Assembly (NCBI GenBank): GCA_934045075.1
Contig: OW203751.1
Location: forward strand, 7,947,822-8,011,821
Reading direction: 5' to 3'
Length of the DNA: 64,000 bases
DNA from: Yponomeuta sedellus
Taxonomy: Eukaryota; Arthropoda; Insecta; Lepidoptera; Yponomeutidae
The notes under the pieces are model-generated. The model had not been told where the DNA came from, ran no database searches, and saw only the letters and a list, made by a program, of their open reading frames with translations. Shown here piece by piece: positions 33,301-45,300 of this stretch; the first letter of the stretch is position 1; every line of letters begins with the position of its first letter. The position numbers and the translations under genes are program-made.

Positions 33301-36300
33301 CGAAGTTCGCCGGGACAGCTAGTTGATAATAATAATTTAAGTATGAATTGTATGGAATCAGGCGTTACTTTGCGGAAATCCATAATAGCACTAAAAAGTT
33401 CAAATTACTTTGCGAAATTCCGCCAAAAACGTAATTTAGCAAAGTAATTTTAACTTTTTAATGCTAAGTATGAATTAAAAAATATTAGATAGGATAATTG
33501 TTTATTTGAACAAGAAAAGATTAAATTTATTACAATACGATTGTGCCCTGACTCCTGAAATAGGCGGGGAGCTGTATCTCAGGAGCCAGTGCTGTCCCAA
33601 AAGGTATAATGCAAAGTTATTCTGTGGAAAATTACACATATAAAACAATCAAAAACAGTTTGGGGTGCCCAGGGAAAAGCTTTTATTAAGGAGGTAGGGC
33701 GTCGTCTTATGAACCGTGGCTTTGACTACCGCTCAGGGGCATTTTTGATGCAAAGGATATCCCTTGCTGTGCAGCGCGGTAATGCTGCCAGTGTCATGGG
33801 CACCTTTGGGTCGGAAATGTCTCGGGGCGGTTTATTTGATTGACATTATTATTATTATTATTTTTTTATATAATTTTTGTATTATTTTTCTCGAACTTTG
33901 TGGACGAAATTTTTGTAAATGAATTTTTAATTATTGTCTATGTTACTTTGTATCTTAATAAAGAAAATATTCATAGCTTAATAAATAAATTATCAAAAAC
34001 ATATTAAATGTTATGTACACTTTCTTGGCAAAGAAAGTTTGTAAATGAACATTAATTTAAATTATTATTTTTTGGTGTAAAACCAATCGTATTGTAAACA
34101 GTAATTATTTACAATAACAATTGATGAATAATAGAAAAAACCTACTATGTACATTAAAATCTTAAATAAAATAAAATAAACTACGCATAACTAAATATAA
34201 AAAACTGCATCGAGATCATGGCTGCCTCTGGGTAGGGTCCCCAGTATGCTGGCTACGTTGCCTCGCTGAGGCGAGACTTATCCTCTGACCGAGGTTTAAT
34301 AATTTAATTAGCTAATAATTAATTTACAAATGAATAATACAGTGATCATACAACAGGCGCGGTCAGGTGATCAGGCGCTTCCGTGCTTCGCAAGGCACGC
34401 TCAGCCGTTGGTGCCGGCTGTCACGTAATGGCAGTCGTTAAGCCATATCACAGGCCTCATGGGCGGCTTGATAACTTCTGACAGTAAGGCCCGCCACTGT
34501 CTTACAATCCTCCACCGACCCGGACTTTTTTTTTTATTCCTTGGCCCTCGTGGCGGCGTATGGCCTAACCTTCTTGCGATACAGAAAGAGACCCGTGCCC
34601 CAACAGTGGGGACATACAAAAGGATGCAAAAAATATTAATAAACAGCCTGAGTATGTAAATGCGCGTGTGTGTGTATGTGTGTGAGTATGTGAAGTACGT
34701 GTCTGTAAATTAATCTATTCTATCGTCTTTCTGTATATTGGGTCAAATAGGGGGCAAAGTGTTGTCACGAGAATCATGAAGGTGTTAAGAACAACGCTTT
34801 TCGTGTCTTGTCATGACCTGCGCATCTATCGTGCCACTAATTGCCCAAGTCCTTCTGTCCGCCGGTTTGTACATTTGTACAGGCAATCGCTAAAGTGGTT
34901 GGTGAGAAATGAGGTTGCGAGTTTTTCTGGTCTTAAATAAAGAGAAGAAAAAGGAGACGAATTGATGTACTAAAATATAGTAGGTTCATTATCAACCCTT
35001 GTATGTCTACACTGCTGGGGCACGGGTCTCTTCCTGCATCGCAGGAAGGTTAGGCCATACTCCACAACGGGGTCCAAGTCCGGGTTGGTGGAGGATTGTA
35101 AAACAGTAATATAGTAGCCTATTTAGAGGCTAAAAATTTCACCCATGCCGGGATTCGAACCCGCAACCTCTGGCTATCCGTGCCAGCGCTCTACCAATTG
35201 AGCCAATGGGCGACTCACGGCATCAGTGAAATTTCGAACCTCTTTACACTATTCTCTGTATTACGTACAGGCAGCGACATCTGGCTTAAGCAAATTGCAT
35301 CACTTACAGCCCCGACTACCTACTTTGCTGTTAGGTTTAACATCGGAACAATATCACTGTACCTACATGATTATACTATTTTTTATTTTTAATGCACTAA
35401 CCCGTGCTAAGGACAAATTTTAAAACCTATTTAGAGGCTAAAAATGTCACCCATGCCGGGTTTCGAACCCGCAACCTCTGGCTATCCGTGCCAGCGCTCT
35501 ACCAATTGAGCCAATGGGCGACTCACCGGCATCACCGGATTAAATTTGTCCTTAGCACGGGTTAGTGCATTAAAAATAAAAAATAGTATAGTAATATAGT
35601 AGGTTAATTAAAAATATAAAACCAACTCAAAATTAAAAGATTTGTTTGTTCATAGACACGCACAACACTACATACCAACCACATACACCTTAGATACTGT
35701 ATATAACTTTATATATTTTTGTACCTATATTTATTTATTATTATTGTATATACTTAAGTATCCCCTTAACTATTTATACACATTCGCTTTTCCTCAATAT
35801 CGAGGATTATGTAATAACTAGCTAAATTATATATATTATATATAATTAAATATGTATTAATTGTATAAGTATTTATTTTTAGGTATTTATGTATATTATT
35901 ATTTAAGTATATGTTGCTTACTTATATGTATTTAATTGGATATGTATAAATTTTTTAGATGTCTATGTATATTATTATTTAAATATATGTACATTATATC
36001 GTAGGTAATTATAAGTAATTATATTCTCGCACTCCCTTGCTGTTTGTTATCAATATATTTTCGATTTAATTATTTATGTACATGCACCACGTACCGACTA
36101 TATTCTTCATGCAATCCACTCCATCCAAAGGTTGTCTGGAAGAGATCGCTCTTAGCGATAAGACCACCAATTGTATAACATTACTTAGATTTAAGAATCA
36201 TGGTTGTAATATTTTTCTGGTTGTGCATTGATAAAGTGTTCTCTATCTATCTATCTAGCTTTTGCCCGCCACTCCGTCCGCGTGGACTTTTTCTGCAACC

Positions 36301-39300
36301 CCGTTCACTCCCTTAGGGGTTAAATTTAGAAAAACGGCGAAATGCATGTTCAATCAACTGTGTTGAAGAGTATTTATTTTAAGTTTCAAGAAAATTAGAC
36401 AATATTTTTTATACCTCCCATACAAATTTTGGCAACCCTTTTCGCTCCCTTAGGGGTTGAATTTCAAAAAATCCGGTCCTATTCCTTGCCTACATTATAT
36501 ATAGACCCTCTGTGCAAAATTTGAGCTTCCTAGGCCCGTTGGCTACGCTGGTCGTTGATGAGTGAGACAGTCAGTCAGGACTTTTTGAATTTTATTTATA
36601 TAGATTTAGTTTCTTCTAGTTTATAGCTTTAGTTTAACTTAGTTTTAGTAGTTATCCGGAACCGGCGTGCGTGCACGCAACGACTTATGAACGTTGATAA
36701 AGCGAAGGTGATCTGTCAGGATCGTGGCAAGTGGCAGTCCCTGGTCTCTGCCTACCCCTCTGGGATACAGGCGTGAGGTTATGCATGTATGTATGTCACT
36801 GTCATATTCCCATAAATGAAGTAACCCGGGGCACTATTTTAGCCTGCCAAATTTACAATAATGAGCTTGCGAGAAAATAAAAAAATTGTCAATTTCGAGG
36901 TTAGAATCTTGTTTACTAGATTGGATAAGCAAGAATAATTAGATTGTATAGTGAGCTCGTAGACTTGACATGTGCTCGCTACAAAGCCTTTTCTACGCGC
37001 CTGTACCCAAGGCACGTTACGAGACAAACAGAATTTTGACGATTTCGAGGTTAAAATCTTGTTTACTAGATTGAACAGGTAAGGATAAATAGACTGTACA
37101 GTGAGCTCGCAGACTTGACATGTGCTCGCCACAAAGCCTTTTCTACGCGCCTGTACCCGAGGCACGTTACGAGACAAACAGCGAAAGGTCAGCCGCCTTC
37201 TGATTATGCAAGTGTGTCGAGCCGAGGCTGCCCCGGCCCCATTCGCACCACGCACGCTTGCCCGCGTGCCGGCGAGATTGTGACGTCATTCGACTGTCCA
37301 CATCATTTGAAGACATTCATAACTATATTCTTGAGAGGGCGGTGGTAGCGGAGCGGTGTAGAATGCCGGCCTCTCAATCGGGAGGTCGTGGGTTCAAACC
37401 CCGGCATGTACCAATGACTTTGTTTTCTAAGTCATACCATAGTCAATACCACGCGCCGACTGTGAAGGAAAACAACGTAAGGAAACCCTAGTGTCTGAGG
37501 TGTTAACGTACCTCAGCGCTTGCTACGTACAATGGCCCAACTAGGAGGCTAAGTGCGGAAATCTCAGGTCTAACTAACTATATTCTTTTTAATGCACTAA
37601 CCCGTGCTAAGGACAATTTTTAGCCTCTAAATAGGTTTTTAATACAATAGCGGTGGTAGCTCAGTGGGTAGAACCATGGACTGGCAAGCGAGAGCCCCAG
37701 GTTCGATCCCGAGTGCGGGCATGTACCAATGACTTTGTTTAATTTCAAAGTTACGTACATTTGCGAATTTGTAGTCGCAATACCACACGCTAACGGTGAA
37801 GGAAAACATCGTGAGGAAACCCGCGGCTAGGTTGGCTCCGCACGTATTGACTAGTCTTTCCTGTGAGCTAGGCCGACTAAGCTGTCAGGATGGTATAGGT
37901 GCTGGGCAATCCTACACCATCTATAAAACCATGTCCCAGGCACTACAGCGTCGGAGTGGTCCCTTCACCCATCTAGTGTGAGTGAAGATACTATTGGACG
38001 CTGTATAAATCATGTCATTAAGTAGATGCAAAAAGGCCAATATTATTATTACAATAACATTCATAACGTTTTGTTTTTTACGACATTTCCACTCACTTCT
38101 TCTTCAGGCTATATTAGTCCACTGCTGGACATAGCCCTCCCCTAATGAACGCCATAGCGCAAGGTTGTGTCATCATTGGGAGGTAATGCCTATAATCCCC
38201 ACGCTGGGCATGCGGGTTGGGGATCGCAGTTTGGTGGAATTGTACTGCATGGGGCGCTGCTGCTCACCCCCTTTGTGTCCCTTAGTCGCCTTTTATGACA
38301 CCCGCGGGAAGAATTTGGGTTGGTGCTATTATCGAGGCCGACACCACACAGCAACCCACTGTACGTTTCCAACCGCTGTAAATTAGAAAGAAAATTATAT
38401 CTAATAAAGTACCACAAGTTTTACATCCGATGTCATCATCAAACCATGATGTCCCAACCGAGGGGCAAGGGTCTCTTCCTTGAGGAAGGTATAGGCCATA
38501 CTCCACCACGGGGGCCAAGTCCGAATTGGTGGAGGCTTGCAAGACTAGTGGCTGGTCTTACTGTCAGAGGTTTTCAAGCCGCCCTAAGGCCTCTGACTTG
38601 GCTTAACGACTGCCATCTATCGACGGCACCCGCCACCAACTGCTTAACGTGTCTTGCGAAGCACGAAACCGTTCGGAAAAATGCCACTAGCGTTAGTCAT
38701 AGACGGTTTACCCGTCCAAGCACTGAACGCGCCCTGTGTTGCTTAACCTTCGTGATCTTTTAAGATCACTCAGGCAGTCGGGGCTACGAGCAATTCGGGA
38801 TCGGGGTCTTCAGCCACAGGTATTTTTACTTAAAAGAAGGCTTCTGCAAAACACCAGATATTGAAAATCATGGTTGCACAACAAATATATTTCAAAAACC
38901 TATTTAGAGGCTAAAAATTTCACCCATGCCGGGATTCGAACCCGCAACCTCTGGCTATCCGTACTGGTACGGATAGCCAGAGGTTGCGGGTTCGAATCCC
39001 GGCATGGGTGAAATTTTTAGCCTCTAAATAGGTTTTTAAATTTGTTCCTTAGCACGGGTTAGTGCATTAAAAATAAAAATAGTGTAAATATATTTCAATT
39101 TGAACATTTTGTACAGTCTATTTATTCTTACTTGTCCAATTTAGTAAACAAGATTCTACCCTTAAACTGTGACTTTTTAGTCCAAAACTGCCATATTTCC
39201 ATAAATGAAGTAACCTGGAACACTCTTTTAGAAAACACGCTGCCAATTTTATAAACATAGTTCATGATAGTTCATGAATTTGCGAGAAAACGTCTAGTTT

Positions 39301-42300
39301 AGGCATCTCATCTCAATTTTAAGGTTAGAATCTTGTTTACTAAATTCGACAAGTAAGAATAAATAGACTGTAAACGAAGGTATTTTGCTGTGATCGAAAT
39401 CACGAAGCATAGATATCTAAAGGTTTTTTTTTATTTTCTATGAAGCCTACATACGTCCAGGGCACAGGCTTTCTCTCAGAAAGAGAGAGAATGTAACTAG
39501 ATACGAAGCGCTCGGAGTCTAGTTAAACCGAGTGATTGGGATCAATAACTTAAGTTAAGCAACAACAGGCGCGGTCAGTTGCAGGGTGGGTGACCGTCCC
39601 GTGACTGCCGCTGGTGGCATTTTTCCTAGCGCTTCCGTGCTTCGTTAGGCACGTTAAGCCTTTGGTGCCAGCTGTCTTGTAATGGCATTCTTTAAGCCAT
39701 CTCAGAGGCCTTATGGGCGGCTTGATAACTTGTGACAATAAGGTCCGCCACTGTCTTACAATCCTCGACCAACCCGGACTTGGCCCCCGTGGTGGAGTAC
39801 GGCTTAACCTTCCTGCGATGCAGGACCAAACCCGTGCCCCAGCAGTGGGGACATACAAGGGATGATAAAGTATCGTATCGTAGCTATATTAAACGGGTCT
39901 AGGCGCGATTATTTAGTAGTTAAAACGTAAACGTAGCTATGTGGGAGCATCAAGGATCATCGAGAAATATAAGAGATAGTTTGGACTTAATTATTACGCG
40001 TGCCCAGCGCGGATTGATAATTTCAAGCGCTGAGGTTTTTGAACACCTCAGCTTTTCAGGTTTCCTCGCGAAGGTTTCCTTCACGTTGGCGAGTAGTATT
40101 GCTATTATAACTTCTCGTTAAACTATAAACTATCGTTAAAGTATGTTTCCTTGGTTTTCAGTGGGCAGTTCGGTGATCATTCCTGAAGAGTTACCGTCGT
40201 TGCTGTCGGTTGCCTACTCCAACATCCCGCCAATAAAGAAAGGTATAATTCAATACCGGTCTGCGGATAGACAGAGCGTTAGAGAACATGTTATTGTACA
40301 AAAAAAAAAAAATTACACAGATATGTTAAGAAATATAAATGCTTATGTATATGTAATTTTTATCTTCTCTATAATATGAAAATGAATCGCTGAATTTGTT
40401 GGTAAGCGCAAATCTCGAGGGCAGCTGAACCGTTTCGCTAATCCTTTTTAAGAATATTCCTTGAAGTACGAGGATGGTTCTTACGGAGAGAAAAGTAAAA
40501 AAATAATTAAAAACGTCTGTTAGGCGTTACGAAGTTCGCTGGGTCAGCTAGTGTATAATAAAATTAGCTGACCCGAACTTCAAACCGCCTAACAGTCGAT
40601 TCTATTTTTTTTTCTCTCCGATTACGGATGATGGTTATTAAACCATCCTCGTACGGCCAGGAATAGTCTAAAAATAGAATTCGTGAAATCGGTCCAGCTG
40701 CTCTAGAGATTTGCAGATTCAGCGATTCATTTTTATATTATATAGAAGATGTAGTCTTAGGTTAAGAAATATCCGTGTAATTTTTTTTAAATGTTATTTT
40801 AATGCACTAACCCGTGCTAAGGACAATTTTAAAAACCTATTTAGAGGCTAAAAATTCCACCCATGCCGGGATTCAAACCCGCGACCTCTGGCTCTGGCAC
40901 GGATAGCCAGAGGTCGCGGGTTCGAATCCCGGCATGGGTGGAATTTTTAGCCACTAAATAGATTATTAAAATTTTTTTTTGGAACAATAACATGTTCTCT
41001 AACTCTCTGTCTAGCCGCAGACCGTAGTGCGTAGAATTTTTTGATTCGATTCGCTTGGGTTCCATAAAAAATATACGTTTTTTGCAACATAGACGTTCGT
41101 AATTTATTTTGCAATAAGCATATTCTTCTAAGATAAATTTTTTTCACAACTTCAGGGGACTGTAGACTTCAGTATATGGTTTTTATTCCGACTCGATACC
41201 TCCAAGCGTTTCAGTGACAAGGGGGTTTGACCGACGGACGGACGGAACGACGAACGGAGGGTCAACAAAGTGATTATAGAAAGGTTCCTTTTCCTTTTGA
41301 AGTACGGAATCCCAAAAAACATAAAATTGTTCACTGCTCTCTGGTTTTGAATTGGTTCTTGTAATGAACCAACTCAGGGCATTAATGATCTATTGTTTTG
41401 GAAGACAGTGTATTTTGAAAAAAATAGAATGTATTTAATAGGAATATATTTTCATTTTCAGGCACAGACTCTCGCGTTGGCTTCGGATATGCGTTCGGAA
41501 ACCATGCCGACTTTCAGGTGCAATTCGAGTTTGGCCCGCAGACTAACACTAACCCTATAGGTGAGTTTATTTATTTAGGAGACAAACGTTCAATAACATT
41601 CTTAAGTCGACATTTTTAATTTACCGCTGCTATTTGTAACTAATTTGTGGATGGAGAAGATTATTTGTACATTGTACGATTATTTCATAATCCCGTGAAG
41701 TTTCCATTAATAATTATCAGATACATTAGCAAAGACATGCTAATTAATTACAACATACTTAATTTTAACAAATTAAGCTTTATTCAATTAAATAAGGCTA
41801 AATAAATTACATTAAATATATCGAATGAAGCTAAACTAAATCAAAACAAATTGAACCAAAAAGAGGTTGTAAAGAGGTTCGAAATTTCACTGATGCCGGT
41901 GAGTTGCCCATTAGCTCAGTTGGAAGAGCGCTGGCACGGATAGCCAGAGGTCGCGAGTTCGAATCCCGGCATGGGTGGCTATTTTAGCCTCTAAATAGCT
42001 TTTTAAAATTCAACCAAATTAGGCTAAACTATTTAGTCCATATATTAACACTAACCGTATAGGTTGGTTAAATTGGGTCGGTTCGAGTTTGGCCTCAAGA
42101 CTAACACTAACTCTACATGTTAGTTAAATTGGGTCAGTTCGAGTTTGGCCTCAAGACTAACACTAACTCTACATGTTAGTTAAATTAGGTCAATTCGAGT
42201 TTGGCCTCAAGACTAACACTAACTCTACATGTTAGTTAAATTGGGTCAGTTTGAGTTTGGCCTCGACGCGGCGGAGGACACGGCGCAGCACACGCGCGCC

Positions 42301-45300
42301 GTGTGCCCCGCATGGGCGGAGCCGCGTGCCGAGCTGGCCGTGGCTATTGGGGCGGACCTCTCGCTGCCGGCGATCGTCAGTGCGATGGTCGGCAGCGAGG
42401 AGGCCTGGGAGGCGGTCCTCGCGTTCTGCGAGGCCGTCATGGCGAGGAAAGAGGCGGCGGAGAGGGCGCGAGAGGATGATCCTCTTGCGCTCCCTCTCCG
42501 CCGTCGGAGAACCGGGCGCAGACGGCGGGCGTATGCCGACCGTCTGCCGCCATAACGGGGGCCTTCGGGCGGTGGGTCGGGGGGCCCGCCGCTCGACTAA
42601 GAGGTCCCGTGCTGGAAGGCGCTCTGCGTGTTCCGGAGTGCCTTCAGCGGAGTAGGGGGGACAAAGGCATCCCCCCGGAGGAGTGCCCGCAAGGGCGCCC
42701 GCAGACGGGGTCGCGGAAGTGTGCGCAAGCGTCCCCGTGGCCCCGTCCTTTGCGGTGCGGAGGAACACCCCAGGAGTTTTAGTCGGTATACCGCCCTTTT
42801 CAGGGCGGGGAGTCCGACATAACCACTGTGCTCCCCCGAGCCGGTGGTACCCGTAATTGGGGTTTCTCCTGGGTGAAAAAAAAAAAAAAAAGTTTGAGTT
42901 TGGCCTCAAGACTAACACTAACTCTACATGTTAGTTAAATTGGGTCAGTTTGAGTTTGGCCTCAAGACTAACACTAACTCTACATGTTAGTTAAATTGGG
43001 TCAGTTTGAGTTTGGCCCCAAGACTAACACTAACTCTACTTGTTAGTTAAATTGGATCAGTTCGAGTTTGGCCTCAAGACTAACACTAACTCTACTTGTT
43101 AGTTAAATTGGCTTAGTTCGAGTTCGGTACACAGAATGACACTAACGTTCTTATATATACAAATATGATTCTACTAAAACACTCATAAAAGCATTTTATT
43201 TATCTGTGGTTACTTTGTTTCACAGTAAACTCTCCACCACAGACTATTATAGTGAGAGTTTTTTTATAAATACAGATGTTACCTACTCTATACGAGTATG
43301 TGACTTAAATTGAGTCAATCCGAGTTTTTTGCAGACTAACCCTAAGCCTAACTGAACGCCGAAAACGCTACTCACCATATATACTTTGGACACTCTGTTT
43401 CCTCACTATGTTTTAAAGAACATGTGAACTGTAGAGAATTGCCGAAACTCAATCGGAAAAATGGCGCATCTATAAAATAAGATAAGAATATTCTTTAGGA
43501 AAAATCAGACATAAAATAGTTATAAAGATACAGTACAATTGGCGGCCTTATTGCTTAGAGCCATTTCTTCCTGACAACCTACGATGGAGAGTTGCTGAAA
43601 GACAAGTGAGGCGGGTAGTTGGTGCAAATATGAATCTATGCTGATTACGAATATATTTGTTTTTTCCTGGTGTACAATAAAGAATATTATTATCTTATCT
43701 TAACATAAAAGTGCCTGAATAAAAGGATATAGCAAATTTTCTCGTTTGGCGTACTATCTACAGACTTCCAAACTTTTACCAATAGCTTGCTTTGAAGCGC
43801 TCGTAGTCTAGTGGAACCGAGAGATTGGAATTAATCACTTGGGGTAAGCAACAACATTAACATTGAAAGTTGACGTGACGTTATAACTTGACAGCCGGCA
43901 CCAACGGCTTAACGTGCTTTAGCACGGAAGCGCTCGGAAAAATGCCACTAGCGGTAGTCGCGGGACGGTCACCCATCCCGTACATGACCGCGCTTGTTGA
44001 TGCTTAACCAAGTGATTGATTCCACTCCGTTCGCCTAGGCCACGAGCGCTTCATAGATTAAACATTAAATGAACTTTCTATATTTCTATCTTCCAGGTCA
44101 ACCTTACCCCACCAACACCAAGAGGCAGGCGCCTGGGCCCGCACCACTTAAAATAAACAAAAACAGAGAAAAGGTAATTATTTACTAGATTGATAAAGGT
44201 GGGTCGCTTGTAGCCCCGGCTCCAAGCGATAACAGAAGCGAGAAGCGTAACACAGGGCGCGTTCAGAACATGGATGGGCAGACCGTCTATGACTAACGCT
44301 AGTGACATTTTTTCCGAGCGGTTCCGTGCTTCGCAAGGCACGTTGAGCAGCTGGTGCCGGCTGTCATGTAATGGCAGTCGTTAAGCCATATCAGAGGCCT
44401 TATGGGTGGCTTGAAAACTTCTGACAGAAAGGTCAGCCACTAGTCTTGCAAGCCTCCACCAATCCAGACTTGACCCCCGTGGTGGAGTATGGCCTACACT
44501 TTCCTCAGGGAAGAGACCCGTGCCACTCCGTAAGGACATAATCGGTTGATGATGATTAAAGGTGGGTGGTTAGGTTGTGTTTCGAAAATCCTTACAAAAT
44601 GTATAGTTTATAAGTTACAACTTCGACCTTTCAATATCGACCCTTGTATGTCCTCACTACTGGGGAACGGGTCTCTTCATGCATCGCAGGAAGGTTAGGC
44701 CATACTCCACCACGGGAGCCAAGTCCGGGTTGGTGGAGGATTGTAAGTCAGTGGCGGGCCTTACTGTGAGAAGTTATAAGTAGTAAACGCGTCTAATCTC
44801 GATTGTTTATTAGGTAAACGTAATTACCTTATTTCCCGACGTTTCGGCAGCGTTACAGTTGCCGTGGTCACGGGTAGACTGTAGTGGCGAGTATAGCCAA
44901 CTATTATTAGACTTATAGATTCGATATCGATAGGCGATATTAACCCTTTTGTCCCCACTGCTGGGGCAGGGGTCTCCTACTGCATCGCAGGAACGTTAGA
45001 CCACAGCGTTGCAGTGAACACCTTAGATACCCAGGTTTCCTCTCGAGGTTTTTCCTGCTCCATTTGCGAATGGTATTTCTACATCAACTTCACAAATAAA
45101 CATACCTAACACTAAAACTTATTTTGCCATAGTCGGGTTATATTTTAAACCGTTACTTGATTCTGACGACTAATGAACGTTGATGAAGGGAAGGTGATCT
45201 GTCAGGATCGTGGCAAGTGGCAGTCCCTGGTCTCTGCCTACCCCTCTGGGATACATGCGCGAGATTATGTTAAGTTACACTTGATTCTTCTTTCAGTTCC

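Larger units (their letters stand above)
42040..43140 (+). repeat. 56-bp minisatellite derived from gene B exon 3
   Basis: About nine units, each with TTCGAGTTTGGCCTCAAGAC and TAACACTAACTCTAC, versus exon 3 TTCGAGTTTGGCCCGCAGAC TAACACTAACCCTA. A 16-18 bp linker (GTTAGTTAAATTGGGTCAG) completes the unit. Starts near 42084, 42140, 42196, 42252, then 42896, 42952, 43008, 43064 around the R1 insertion. Lies in intron 3, same strand as the exon. Confidence 0.9.

Noticed and set aside
36839..37255. 138-codon reverse ORF with two copies of a Cys/Arg-rich block
   Set aside because: The internal repeat is the 150-bp tandem duplication; no coding features.
42232..42918. 228-codon reverse-strand ORF
   Set aside because: Antisense shadow of the GC-rich R1-clade insertion, whose forward frame has the recognisable R1 C-terminus.
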